45,268 nt of DNA. Origin: Pseudobutyrivibrio sp. (lineage in GTDB: Bacteria > Bacillota > Clostridia > Lachnospirales > Lachnospiraceae). Shown piece after piece: positions 18,332 to 27,020 of this stretch. The stretch is from assembly GCF_015057185.1 (NCBI RefSeq), contig NZ_SVEV01000029.1:1-45268 (forward strand), in the 5' to 3' direction. Made by a program: the position numbers and the translations under genes. Numbering within the stretch: position 1 is the first letter of the stretch; the number at the start of each line of letters is the position of its first letter. Under the pieces are notes generated by a model that saw only the letters and a program-made list of their open reading frames with translations, did not search any database and had not been told where the DNA came from.

Positions 18332-20428
18332 TTATTTAGCCAAAAGCATCATAATCTTGTTTGAACGAGCAACGAACTCTGTCATAGCCTCTGGTGAAAG
18401 AGGTGCATTTGCAAGTTTTGCTAAATCATAAAGCTGTGCTGCAAATGTAGGAACATTTTCTGAATCCTTATTATTGAGAATGTATTGTACTAAATCGTTA
18501 TTTGCATTGAGAACCAATGTCTCTGATGCTGAACCAAACATTCCCATATCCATGCCGCCCATGGCATACATTTTCATCATATCCTGCATACGACGACTCT
18601 CTTCTGAAACTGTAAGCATAGAAGAAACATCTTTGTTTTTAAACTTCTCAACCTTAACATCAAGACCTTCGTTGTTAAGTGCCTTGCGGAATACATCAGT
18701 AAGAGTCTCTGTCTCAGCTTTGAGCTCGTCCTCAGAAGTCTCTTCAACCATTGTATCAGTAACATCAGCATCTATGCGGCAGAACTTGTAGTTTTCATTA
18801 CGCTGCTCAAGCTGAGTGATAAATGAAGTATCAATAGCATGATCAAGAATTACTGCATTCATTCCCTGCTCTTTGAACATATTAACATACTGAGACTGCT
18901 GCTGAAGATCAGTTACATAGTATACAGTCTTTCTTGTATCCTCAGGTGCCTTATCTGTATCCTCAGGTGCCTTATCTGCATCCTCATTCTTTTTGTCCAC
19001 AACCTCTGCTTCAACTGCTTCACCGTTCTCGTCTGTAGCCTTCTCTTCTTCCTTTACAAGAAGCTCTGGAAGTGTAACATACTTTTCATTAATGTCCTTG
19101 AAGAGAATGTAATCATTCATCTTGTCGCAGAACTTTGTATCCTTTAAGCAGCCATACTTAATGAATGGTGCAATATCATCCCAATATTTTTCATAAGATT
19201 CTTTTTCTGTTTTACACATTCCAGAAAGCTTATCAGCAACCTTCTTTGTAATGTACTCAGAAATTTTAGTAACGAATCCATCATTCTGAAGTGCAGAACG
19301 TGATACGTTAAGTGGTAAATCTGGACAATCAATAACACCCTTAAGAAGCATCAAGAATTCAGGAATAACCTCTTTGATGTTGTCAGCGATGAATACCTGA
19401 TTGTTGTAAAGCTTGATTGTACCTTCGATTGAATCATACTCTGTATTAATCTTAGGGAAATATAAAATACCCTTGAGATTGAATGGATAATCCATGTTAA
19501 GGTGAATCCAGAAAAGTGGCTCCTTGTAATCATGGAATACGTCTCTGTAGAATACCTTGTAATCCTCATCTGTACACTCAGATGGAGACTTTGCCCAAAG
19601 AGGATGTGTTTCATTTAAGGCAACAGGTCTCTTAACAATTTTAAGCTTGTCCTTTGCAGGAGAAACTTCTACCTGTTCCTTTTCTCCATTCTCATTTTCT
19701 TTTTCTTCGAATTTAGCCTCTTCGTGAATCTCTTCGATTACTTTATCAGTATCCTGTTTGTCAGCGGCATCGATTGTTTCATATTCTTCTGGAGCATCCT
19801 TTTTAGAAAGGAAAATCTCTGTAGGCATAAATGAGCAATACTTTGTGATAACTTCACGAGCGCGATACTCATTAGCAAATTCAAGGCAATCCTCATTTAA
19901 GAATAATGTGATTTTAGTACCTACCTGGTCCCAATCACCATCACTCATTTCAAACTCAGTACCACCATCACATTCCCAATGGACAGGTGTAGCCCCTTCC
20001 TTGTAAGAAAGTGTATCAATGTGAACTTCATCGGCTACCATAAATGCTGAGTAAAATCCGAGACCGAAATGACCAATAATCTGATCAGAATCAGCCTTGT
20101 CCTTATACTTCTCAAGGAAGTCTGTAGCACCAGAGAATGCAATCTGATTAATGTATTCATCTACCTCATCAGATGTCATACCAAGACCATTATCGATGAA
20201 TGTAAGTGTTTTGTCCTCAGGGCTAACAATAACCTGAATCTTTGCCTTGTAGTCTATAGGAAGAGAATACTCTCCCATCATATCTAACTTTTTGAGCTTT
20301 GTAATAGCATCGCAGCCATTTGAGATAAGCTCTCTATAAAAAATGTCGTGATCAGAATATAACCACTTCTTAATCACTGGAAAAATGTTTTCACTTGTAA
20401 TAGATAAACTACCTTTTTTGTTTCCCAT
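18332..20428 (-). CDS. htpG: Molecular chaperone HtpG (Hsp90)
   Basis: The 698-residue protein is the bacterial Hsp90, a dimeric ATP-driven chaperone. The N-terminal GHKL ATPase motifs are clear: ELISNGCDAITK, DNGLGMT and IGHFGLGFYSAFMVAD. The middle domain includes YFPKI and LPLNVSRSALQ, and the C-terminal dimerisation domain ends with NKIMMLLAK. It is longer than most bacterial HtpG (about 620-630) because of two charged insertions: a Glu/Lys-rich stretch near 215-250 and an acidic segment near 465-505 that contains the repeated heptapeptide DTDKAPE. The start has AAAGGAG at good spacing. A CIRCE operator and sigma-A promoter lie upstream, so HrcA control is likely. Confidence 0.96.
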   Translation of the reverse strand: MGNKKGSLSITSENIFPVIKKWLYSDHDIFYRELISNGCDAITKLKKLDMMGEYSLPIDYKAKIQVIVSPEDKTLTFIDNGLGMTSDEVDEYINQIAFSGATDFLEKYKDKADSDQIIGHFGLGFYSAFMVADEVHIDTLSYKEGATPVHWECDGGTEFEMSDGDWDQVGTKITLFLNEDCLEFANEYRAREVITKYCSFMPTEIFLSKKDAPEEYETIDAADKQDTDKVIEEIHEEAKFEEKENENGEKEQVEVSPAKDKLKIVKRPVALNETHPLWAKSPSECTDEDYKVFYRDVFHDYKEPLFWIHLNMDYPFNLKGILYFPKINTEYDSIEGTIKLYNNQVFIADNIKEVIPEFLMLLKGVIDCPDLPLNVSRSALQNDGFVTKISEYITKKVADKLSGMCKTEKESYEKYWDDIAPFIKYGCLKDTKFCDKMNDYILFKDINEKYVTLPELLVKEEEKATDENGEAVEAEVVDKKNEDADKAPEDTDKAPEDTRKTVYYVTDLQQQSQYVNMFKEQGMNAVILDHAIDTSFITQLEQRNENYKFCRIDADVTDTMVEETSEDELKAETETLTDVFRKALNNEGLDVKVEKFKNKDVSSMLTVSEESRRMQDMMKMYAMGGMDMGMFGSASETLVLNANNDLVQYILNNKDSENVPTFAAQLYDLAKLANAPLSPEAMTEFVARSNKIMMLLAK
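18935..18985 (-). repeat. 21-bp in-frame tandem repeat inside htpG
   Basis: Two exact copies of a 21-bp unit (18935-18955 and 18956-18976) followed by a partial third encode repeated DTDKAPE heptads in the acidic insertion. Identical copies at the DNA level suggest a recent slippage event, so repeat number may vary between strains. Confidence 0.85.
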
Positions 20429-20469
20429 AATACTTCACTCCTTTAACATTAGCTGTTACGCTAACAAGC

Positions 20470-20515
20470 CTAATAATTCATCCTCATCTAAAATGATTCG
20501 CTTAAGAATTATTAG
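20470..20515 (-). other. Long dyad in the htpG 5' leader
   Basis: CTAATAATTC (20470-20479) is the exact reverse complement of GAATTATTAG (20506-20515), with 26 bases between. A second, shorter stem, TTAGC/GCTAA with a six-base loop, lies at about 20451-20466. Both lie in the about 118-nt untranslated leader of htpG. Function is unknown; an RNA thermosensor or stability element is possible. Confidence 0.6.
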
Positions 20516-20552
20516 AGCTAGTTATCTACAGCTGTTATTCTCACTGAAATAT

Positions 20553-20581
20553 ATGATAATACTGCTAAAATAGGAAGTCAA
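20553..20581 (-). promoter_or_regulatory. Promoter of htpG
   Basis: TTGACT (20581-20576), 17-nt spacer, TATCAT (20558-20553) on the minus strand, directly downstream of the CIRCE element. Predicted start near 20546. Confidence 0.75.
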
Positions 20582-20588
20582 TAAAAAA

Positions 20589-20615
20589 TTAGCACTCTTT
20601 TGCAAAGAGTGCTAA
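20589..20615 (-). promoter_or_regulatory. CIRCE operator (HrcA binding site) upstream of htpG
   Basis: TTAGCACTC, nine bases, GAGTGCTAA: an exact match to the CIRCE consensus with the canonical 9-base spacer. CIRCE is the operator of the heat-shock repressor HrcA. It ends 7 bp before the htpG -35 box. On the minus strand it is followed by six T, so the same dyad also has the form of an intrinsic terminator for the lipoprotein gene that stops at 20625. Confidence 0.95.
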
Positions 20616-20624
20616 CAATTATTA

Positions 20625-21389
20625 TTAATCTATATTTTGCTCCATCCATTCCATTAATGCATTCGTATAATCATCATAGAATTCATCAATTTCTGGATTA
20701 CGCTCGGTTTGAAAATTATATTGTTCATCAACAGCTTCTGCAATTTGTTTATACTCATCCGTCTCCGTAAAACTATTTATAGCCTCAACTACATCATGAT
20801 CTAAATCATACTCTTCAATAGTATAATTATATTGAGTATATGCAGAATCAATCAGCCATCTACCATCAATATTTCTCACATAATAAAAATCCAAACCATA
20901 AAGATAAATATCAATCCCTTTAAATCTTATGCCGACTTTCACTCCAACTAAAAAAGATTTTTTATCTAAGCCTTCGCCAAGGACTAATTCCTTCACGACA
21001 TAATCTTCAAAGTAATTATGCTGTAGCTCAATATAACTTTGCTCTTTAGACGAGCACAAACCTGTACGATTTTCATTTATTTTATCAATATCACAAGCTG
21101 CATAAGCATCATAATAGCTAATCATCAAATCCTTAATTTCATCTTCTGGATAATCATAATTAGACAAAGTTTCTACTTCTATATCGCCAGAATCTATAGC
21201 ATCATCTGTTTCGGCACCATCCTCTTCTATATTTATTTTTTCATTACTTGATTCTTCTATTTTATCGTTTTGATTTAACTCTATTGACTCATTAGAAATA
21301 TCATCAGTTTTTTCATTTGCATTACCGCATGATAATAAAGAGCAGCAAGCAACAATTAATAGAGACATTAAATATTTCTTTTTAAACAT
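20625..21389 (-). CDS. Putative lipoprotein of unknown function
   Basis: The 254-residue product has a lipoprotein signal peptide: MFKKKYLMSLLIVACCSLLSCGN, with lipobox LLSC. A Ser/Asn/Glu-rich acidic linker follows, then a globular domain with YYDAYAACDIDKI, GIDIYLYGLDFYYVRNIDGRWLID, which looks like an NTF2-like or DUF4878-type alpha+beta fold (inference from the pattern). It ends in an acidic helix. The start at 21389 is preceded by GGGAGG at a short spacing; an alternative TTG five codons upstream is unlikely. It lies alone between two terminator-like structures. Confidence 0.78.
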   Translation of the reverse strand: MFKKKYLMSLLIVACCSLLSCGNANEKTDDISNESIELNQNDKIEESSNEKINIEEDGAETDDAIDSGDIEVETLSNYDYPEDEIKDLMISYYDAYAACDIDKINENRTGLCSSKEQSYIELQHNYFEDYVVKELVLGEGLDKKSFLVGVKVGIRFKGIDIYLYGLDFYYVRNIDGRWLIDSAYTQYNYTIEEYDLDHDVVEAINSFTETDEYKQIAEAVDEQYNFQTERNPEIDEFYDDYTNALMEWMEQNID

Positions 21390-21471
21390 AACTCCTCCCA
21401 GCAAAGTAATTATAGTAAATACAGAAATAATATTAATTCATGTAAAACATCAATGCAATATAACTGTCAAT

Positions 21472-21506
21472 AAAAAAGAGCTATATCGTAAATACGATAT
21501 AGCTCT
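21472..21506 (-). terminator. Terminator of the Lys/Ala-rich protein gene
   Basis: A 14-bp stem (21477-21490 with 21493-21506) followed by six T on the minus strand. Its core is the 18-base near-palindrome ATATCGTAAATACGATAT, which recurs in part elsewhere in the window. Confidence 0.9.
21483..21500. repeat. Copy of a recurring near-palindromic oligomer
   Basis: The 14-mer CGTATTTACGATAT (or its complement) occurs exactly at 4032-4045 (clpC), 21483-21496 (this terminator), 23110-23123 (foldase gene) and 27868-27881 (addB). The 10-base core CGTATTTACG also occurs at 15157-15166, and a one-base variant, CGTATATACG, at 26429-26438. Copies in coding DNA are read in different frames, so it is not a shared peptide motif. 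Confidence 0.7.
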
Positions 21507-21550
21507 GCGCTACGACATTATATAACTGATTAAAACCCTAAAAATAAAAA

Positions 21551-21964
21551 TTAAAGATCTACAGAACCTACACAATCCTTATTAGCAACATAGTAAATCT
21601 TGCGTTCTTCTGGCTTGATGTAGATGTTGAGTTCTTCTAAAGTCTTACCCTTGTAATCCTTCTTGAACTGAGCCTGTGCTTTCTTTAAGCACTCAGCCTC
21701 TGTAAACTCACGATCTTGATACTGAACAACCGCTGTTGTAGCAACTTCTTTCTTAGCCTTTGCTGCTGCTTTTTTAACAGTCTTTTTAGCAGCTGTAGCC
21801 TTCTTTGTAGCTGTCTTCTTTGCTGCTGTAGCTTCTTTTTTAACTTCACCAGCTGCTTTCTTTGCTGCTGTTGTAACACTAGGTGCAACAGCCTTTACAG
21901 TTGAAGCAGCAGATGCAGCTGATTTTTTAATTTCATCAACTGTAACTTTTGCATTTGTAACCAT
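21551..21964 (-). CDS. Lys/Ala-rich small protein with conserved C-terminal domain (DUF6465-like)
   Basis: The 137-residue protein has two parts. Residues about 8-75 are almost only Ala, Lys, Thr and Val (KKAAGEVKKEATAAKK and similar repeats), like the tails of histone H1-like or HU-like nucleoid proteins. Residues about 80-137 form a compact domain (YQDREFTEAECLKKAQ, YKGKTLEELNIYIKPEERKIYYVAN) that I associate with DUF6465 of Lachnospiraceae. DNA or RNA binding by the basic arm is inferred, not shown. It has no signal peptide. The gene is monocistronic, with a strong terminator and AGGAGGG before the start. Confidence 0.8.
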   Translation of the reverse strand: MVTNAKVTVDEIKKSAASAASTVKAVAPSVTTAAKKAAGEVKKEATAAKKTATKKATAAKKTVKKAAAKAKKEVATTAVVQYQDREFTEAECLKKAQAQFKKDYKGKTLEELNIYIKPEERKIYYVANKDCVGSVDL

Positions 21965-22014
21965 TTCTTTTACCCTCCTATTTGAGCAACAAATAATAAT
22001 TTTTATTTAAAAAC

Positions 22015-22043
22015 ATTATAGTCATTTACAAATGCAATTTCTA
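22015..22043 (-). promoter_or_regulatory. Possible promoter of the Lys/Ala-rich protein gene
   Basis: TATAAT (22020-22015) with TAGAAA (22043-22038) 17 nt upstream on the minus strand. The -35 is weak. The 200-bp gap to the next gene holds no other feature I can name. Confidence 0.45.
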
Positions 22044-22165
22044 GCCTTTTGCGACAATTTTCTACCAAATTACTAATAATTGTTTAATATATTCTTTATT
22101 TTGTGTAAATATGTATATAGTATCTATAATTCACGCATTTAAAGATTAAAATTTCAAAATCATTA

Positions 22166-23152
22166 TTACATATGATTATTTAATACTTCAAAAAAAGTTC
22201 CACTAGTTAATTGTGTTGAATCTTCTGGAAATGATAACTCAGACCAAAGGTCTTGATTCATATCTGAGAAGTATCTCTCTTCTAAGTCAGACACAATATC
22301 ATCTAAAACCTGCTGTCTTCTTTTCTCGATAATTACTACCTTATTTTCTTCAGATAATTCTTCATTATATTTGTTTAGACACTGGAAAAAATAGTAGCCA
22401 TCATCAGCTGCAATAGCACCAGAAACTTCGTCTGTATCTAAGTTGAAAACTACGTCGTCAACCTCGGTAGGATAAACTCCTCTTGCAAAGGTAACTTGGT
22501 ATGAATCAAGCTCTGTGTATGTAGCAGCAAGTCTCTCAAACGTGTATCCGTAGTCAATCATATCCTGGATTTCATTTGCTTTTTCCTCATCAGAAACAAA
22601 CAACACAAATGCCTCCATGACACGAGCCTCATCCTCTGATACTTCTTCATCAACAGAGCCCATCAAATCCTCATAAATTTTAGATGCCAGGGCGTATCTC
22701 TCATACATTTCTTTTATGTCTTTTTCTTTAGCACCTGTAAAAGATTTTTCCTCGTCATTTAGACTTGCGTAGTACTCTTTTGCTGCATCTGCACAAGCAT
22801 TTTTCTCATCGTCAGATAACTCAACATCATGCTCCTTGGCATAAAGATTTAACACATAAACTCTTGTAATATGTTCCATTGTTAAATCCTTTATTGATGA
22901 TGTCATGGTATCAGTGTCAAAATCATCTGTCCAAAGATTAACACCATCCACGGAACCATAGATATTCTTTTCATTCAAAAGATATACCAATGCCTCCTTT
23001 TTGGAGCATTTCATATCACCTATTTTAAAAACTGTATTCCTGCCACTAGATGTATCAAAGTAAACCACCTTGTCATCATAGGTGCATGCAGAAAATGTAA
23101 GTGCTATGCATATCGTAAATACGAATGCGGTAAGTCGTTTTATTATTCTCAT
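22166..23152 (-). CDS. Peptidyl-prolyl isomerase-type lipoprotein foldase (PrsA/SurA-like)
   Basis: The 328-residue product begins with a lipoprotein signal (RIIKRLTAFVFTICIALTFSACTYD, lipobox FSAC). A SurA-N-like helical part follows (EHDVELSDDEKNACADAAKEYYASL) and then a PpiC-like region (RVMEAFVLFVSDEEKANEIQ, GYTFERLAATYTE, FARGVYPTEVDDVVFNLDTDEVSGAI, DDGYYFFQCL). This is the layout of extracytoplasmic PrsA foldases that help secreted proteins fold. The parvulin active-site pattern is incomplete (no clear His pair), so catalysis is uncertain. It follows the 84-residue gene after two bases and is probably the last gene of the addB-addA operon. Confidence 0.85.
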   Translation of the reverse strand: MRIIKRLTAFVFTICIALTFSACTYDDKVVYFDTSSGRNTVFKIGDMKCSKKEALVYLLNEKNIYGSVDGVNLWTDDFDTDTMTSSIKDLTMEHITRVYVLNLYAKEHDVELSDDEKNACADAAKEYYASLNDEEKSFTGAKEKDIKEMYERYALASKIYEDLMGSVDEEVSEDEARVMEAFVLFVSDEEKANEIQDMIDYGYTFERLAATYTELDSYQVTFARGVYPTEVDDVVFNLDTDEVSGAIAADDGYYFFQCLNKYNEELSEENKVVIIEKRRQQVLDDIVSDLEERYFSDMNQDLWSELSFPEDSTQLTSGTFFEVLNNHM

Positions 23153-23154
23153 TT

Positions 23155-23409
23155 TTAACCCTCTACAATAAGATATCTTCCATCGCCAATATCAAATACT
23201 TCCTCGGCTGACAGAATCTCATCTTCTGTAAGTCCCGAAACATCCATGGCATCTTCAAGATATTCAATAACTTCTTTTTTGTTTTTGCAAACTGTGGCAC
23301 AAACATCCTCCAAAAACTCAGCGGCTTCCTGCTCGTTCTCAGCAACCTTTTCTGGGAATAACTGTAACTGTTTTTCTAAAAATACTTCGATTATTTTCTT
23401 ATCGTACAT
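23155..23409 (-). CDS. Small acidic protein between addA and the foldase gene
   Basis: An 84-residue, helix-rich, acidic protein (MYDKKIIEVFLEKQLQLF, EAAEFLEDVCATVCKNK, EVIEYLEDAMDVSGLTEDE). No membrane segment and no motif I recognise. AGGAG lies 8 nt before the ATG. It starts 11 nt after addA and ends two bases before the foldase gene, so it is clearly embedded in the operon. Function unknown. Confidence 0.78.
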   Translation of the reverse strand: MYDKKIIEVFLEKQLQLFPEKVAENEQEAAEFLEDVCATVCKNKKEVIEYLEDAMDVSGLTEDEILSAEEVFDIGDGRYLIVEG

Positions 23410-23420
23410 TTCAAATGCTC

Positions 23421-26400
23421 CTAATCCAATTTAATAGTTTCATCCAAGGCAAAAGAGTATATCAATACTTCTTTTACCGTGTTATTGTATGCTTTTTCAA
23501 TGGCAGATTTATATAGCTGCAATTGCTTTTCATATCTTAGCACTAATTGGTCGGCTTCGTCCACTCTATCAGTTTTATAATCTAGCAGAACTATTCCGTC
23601 ATCCTCTTCAAAAAATACATCGATAATTCCTTGAACTAAAATCATTTCAGTTGATGATGACTCATCTGAAAAGAGTTGTTTGCCATCAGTTCCAAATACG
23701 AATGGCTTTTCTTTGTATAGCTTATTATTTTTCGCAGCTTTATTCATTCTTAGTGCAATTTCTTCACCCATAAACCTTTTTAATTTGTATGGACTGATTC
23801 TAAGCTGCTCATCATCTGATAGCATATGCAGTTTTTTCATTTGTTGAAGCTGCTCATCAAAGGAAGCAATACAGTCATTGGCTGTAAAATCAAAGCACTC
23901 CATAAACCTATGCATGGCTGTACCATAAAGTGCTCCTGCCGGTGTACTATCCTCTGATTGAGCCTTGTTTTCCATCTGTCTAATAAACTTAGGAATGTAG
24001 GCTTCTTCTTCATAATGAACAAATGCTGGTGCTGCGTCTGAATTGTCCTCAAAGTTTTCTTCCATTGCCTGATGCTTTATTTCTGACACGGAATATTTGC
24101 TCTTATATTTGCTATCCTCAATATTAGAATACTGAAATGACAGCTTATCAAAAATAAGATTGTCAGTAACAGTGTCAGCCTTTGACCTAACCTCATTTAT
24201 TCTGTCTAGTGTATCCTTTTTAACTATTTCTTTTTTAACTTCATCAACAAATAGTTCTCCACAATCTATTATTCTGATAGGAACTGCGGAGCCAGAAGTC
24301 CTCATGGATCTAATAATCAATTCAATTATTGTATTAGCCTTTTCTTTCGTGAAATAATCAAGCACTTCATTGGCAGGACTATAGCCTTCAATTATCTCTG
24401 GCACAGAGCTTTTTGAAGTTGGTTTAATTGAAGCAGTGATAATTAATTTATCTACGGGTCTGGTAAGGGCAACATAATACTTTCTGAACAGCTCCCCCTT
24501 TTCCTTTGCCTGCAGCCTAAGTTTAAGTAGCTTATAAAAAGCTGCATCCCCTTCAACTTTTGTAATTGGATTTCTGTAGTTTAAGGCAAGACCAAATTTG
24601 TCATCATAACAATATGAATCTCTATTCACCTGATTTGGAGCACCGCAACCGCAAACAAAAACTATTGGGAATTCCAAGCCCTTACTTTTGTGGATAGTCA
24701 TAATACGAACTGCGTTATCATTTTCACCTACAGTCTTAGCTATTCCCAAATCTTCATCATAGGTCTTAAGACTTTGGATATAGGCTACAAATCTGGATAA
24801 ACCTTTGAAGCTAGTACTTTCAAAATTAACCGCTTCGTCAATTAGCTTGTCTAAATTTGCTGCCCCCATTTTTCCTGTCGGCAAAGCACTAACGTATATA
24901 CCATATCCTGTGTGCTCTAAAATCTCTTCAAGCAGTTCGTGAATAGGAGTATCCACTGCTTTATCTCTAAATAGATTTAAGGTGTCTATGAAATATCTAA
25001 TATCCTTTGCCTCATGATTCTCCATGTAATCTAACAAGGTCTGATATAGGCAATTAGAATCAGCCCCAGCCTTTATTTGAGCCAATCGATTAGTGGTAAA
25101 GCCAAACATTCCAGAGTGTAAAACTGCAGCAAGAGGAATGTCATTATATGGATTATCAATTACCTCTAGCATGGCCAATACCGTCTCTATTTCTTCTCGC
25201 TCAAAAAAGCCTTTTTCCTCAGCTACATATGCTGGTATTCCACTTTCGGTCAAGGTCTTGATATAGCTACTAGCATGATTAGAAACACCTGCCATGAGAA
25301 TAACAACGTCCGAGTATTTCATATCTCTAAGCTGGCGAATTCCATCTTCTTTATAACTAACCTTAAATCCTTCAGCCATTAATTCTTTGATTCGTTTTGC
25401 TACCACAAGAGCTTCTAATGCATCTTTGTTGTCAATGTCAAGCTCCGCCATATCCTCACCACTTTGCGTGGCTATAATCACCTCAGATTGATAATCTTTT
25501 GTATCGCCCTTGAATGTAGTGTCTCCAGCTTTTAAGGCTGCTTTTTCGTCATATTCAACACCACCCATATCCATCTGCATTAATGGTTTGAATACCTCAT
25601 TACAGAAATCTAGCACTTCTTTTCGGCTTCTAAAATTATTGTCCAAATCAATTCGAAGAAATGGAGTCTCATTCAATACTGAAGGATAGGAATTCAATTT
25701 ATCTATAAATAATTGAGGGCTGGCTTGTCTGAAGGCATAAATTGATTGCTTTACATCTCCTACAGTAAAATAATTGCGTCCCGAACTAATAGCAGTTAAA
25801 ATTTGCTCCTGAAGCTCATTCGAATCCTGATACTCATCAACCATTATCTCTTTAAAATGGTTGGCAAGTTCAGAAGCTACTGCTGTAGGCTCGTGGTCCT
25901 TGGAAGCCTTATTTCTAAGAATCTCCAGCGCCATATGCTCAATGTCATTAAAAGTATATATGCTCTTTTTAGTTTTTTCAGCCAGCAAACGATTTGTAAA
26001 ATCCTTTGCAAAAGAAATCAACGCAACTGCCTGCTTTTTAACAAACAAAAGAGTCGATAATAAATCTTCTGCAGGCTCTCCATAAAAGGCAGCCTTAAGC
26101 TTATTAATTTCACCTTTATACTCGTCTCGAAGCGCCTTTGCTCTAGCTGCATCGTCAGCGGATAATGTTGTTTTATTACGAGGGTAATTCGCAAACTGGC
26201 AATTTGAAAATGCCATATACTTATCTTTGAAAGAATCTGCCTGAAGTATACCAATAATCTGAGCCAATTCAGGTTTAAATACATTAGTACAATATGGGCA
26301 ATTTGGGTCCTCATATAAATCAATTACCTGCTGAATTTTATGAGGATATTCCTTCAAAATTTCATCAGTTCTATTTTTTATTTCTTTTATAAAATCAGAG

Positions 26401-27020
26401 TTTTCTAATTCGTCTAAAGAATCAATATCGTATATACGAATTGCTTCATCATACCATTCGTCTACCCAAGGAAAGCTGGTGGCTTTTTCATGTAGCCCCA
26501 TTACCATATCCTTTAATGGAGCAGTCCTATTTCTATCAATATAAGCATCTGCAAGAAGGTTAAAATTTTCATCATTTGACTCTAGATATTCGGATAATAA
26601 ATCCTTGAAAACCTCATCCTCCAAAAGCTTCATTTCGCCAGTAGTAGCAATTCTGAAGGTTGGATCCATATCTATTGCGTAAAAATAGTTTTTAACCACC
26701 CAGCTACAAAAGCTATCGATTGTACGAATATGAGCACCATGAATCAATGTGGCCTGCATTCGAACCCTAGCGTCTGCCCCTCTATCTAAAACAGCTTTAT
26801 CAATTGCCTGTCTAATTCGGTCTTTCATCTCTGCGGCTGCAGCCTTAGTGAAAGTCACAACTAGAATTTCATCAACATCTATTCCATTTTTCTCATCTAA
26901 AATTTCAGATATAATTCGCTCAACTAATACGAAGGTTTTACCACTTCCAGCAGCAGCGCTAACAAGTATATTTTTGTCTCTAGTATCACGAACTAATTCT
27001 TGTTCTCTAGTTAGCCCCAT
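23421..27020 (-). CDS. addA: ATP-dependent helicase/nuclease subunit A (AddA)
   Basis: AddA is the UvrD-type helicase-nuclease subunit of AddAB, which resects double-strand breaks for RecA. The 1199-residue protein has Walker A SAAAGSGKTFVLVERI (near 17-32), motif Ia VTFTKAAAAEMKDRI, motif II VDEYQDSNELQ, motif III GDVKQSIYAFRQA, motif V IMTIHKSKGLEFPIVFV, motif VI YVALTRPVDKL and the C-terminal nuclease motif VLLDYKTDRV. A CxxC pair (NCPYC, near 240) lies in the 1B region, which I do not know as a conserved feature. The start overlaps the end of addB by 14 bp, so the two are translationally coupled. Confidence 0.97.
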   Translation of the reverse strand: MGLTREQELVRDTRDKNILVSAAAGSGKTFVLVERIISEILDEKNGIDVDEILVVTFTKAAAAEMKDRIRQAIDKAVLDRGADARVRMQATLIHGAHIRTIDSFCSWVVKNYFYAIDMDPTFRIATTGEMKLLEDEVFKDLLSEYLESNDENFNLLADAYIDRNRTAPLKDMVMGLHEKATSFPWVDEWYDEAIRIYDIDSLDELENSDFIKEIKNRTDEILKEYPHKIQQVIDLYEDPNCPYCTNVFKPELAQIIGILQADSFKDKYMAFSNCQFANYPRNKTTLSADDAARAKALRDEYKGEINKLKAAFYGEPAEDLLSTLLFVKKQAVALISFAKDFTNRLLAEKTKKSIYTFNDIEHMALEILRNKASKDHEPTAVASELANHFKEIMVDEYQDSNELQEQILTAISSGRNYFTVGDVKQSIYAFRQASPQLFIDKLNSYPSVLNETPFLRIDLDNNFRSRKEVLDFCNEVFKPLMQMDMGGVEYDEKAALKAGDTTFKGDTKDYQSEVIIATQSGEDMAELDIDNKDALEALVVAKRIKELMAEGFKVSYKEDGIRQLRDMKYSDVVILMAGVSNHASSYIKTLTESGIPAYVAEEKGFFEREEIETVLAMLEVIDNPYNDIPLAAVLHSGMFGFTTNRLAQIKAGADSNCLYQTLLDYMENHEAKDIRYFIDTLNLFRDKAVDTPIHELLEEILEHTGYGIYVSALPTGKMGAANLDKLIDEAVNFESTSFKGLSRFVAYIQSLKTYDEDLGIAKTVGENDNAVRIMTIHKSKGLEFPIVFVCGCGAPNQVNRDSYCYDDKFGLALNYRNPITKVEGDAAFYKLLKLRLQAKEKGELFRKYYVALTRPVDKLIITASIKPTSKSSVPEIIEGYSPANEVLDYFTKEKANTIIELIIRSMRTSGSAVPIRIIDCGELFVDEVKKEIVKKDTLDRINEVRSKADTVTDNLIFDKLSFQYSNIEDSKYKSKYSVSEIKHQAMEENFEDNSDAAPAFVHYEEEAYIPKFIRQMENKAQSEDSTPAGALYGTAMHRFMECFDFTANDCIASFDEQLQQMKKLHMLSDDEQLRISPYKLKRFMGEEIALRMNKAAKNNKLYKEKPFVFGTDGKQLFSDESSSTEMILVQGIIDVFFEEDDGIVLLDYKTDRVDEADQLVLRYEKQLQLYKSAIEKAYNNTVKEVLIYSFALDETIKLD

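Noticed and set aside
26250-26330. Zinc or iron-sulfur site in AddA based on a CxxC pair
   Set aside because: Only two cysteines are close together, and no further ligands can be assigned from sequence.
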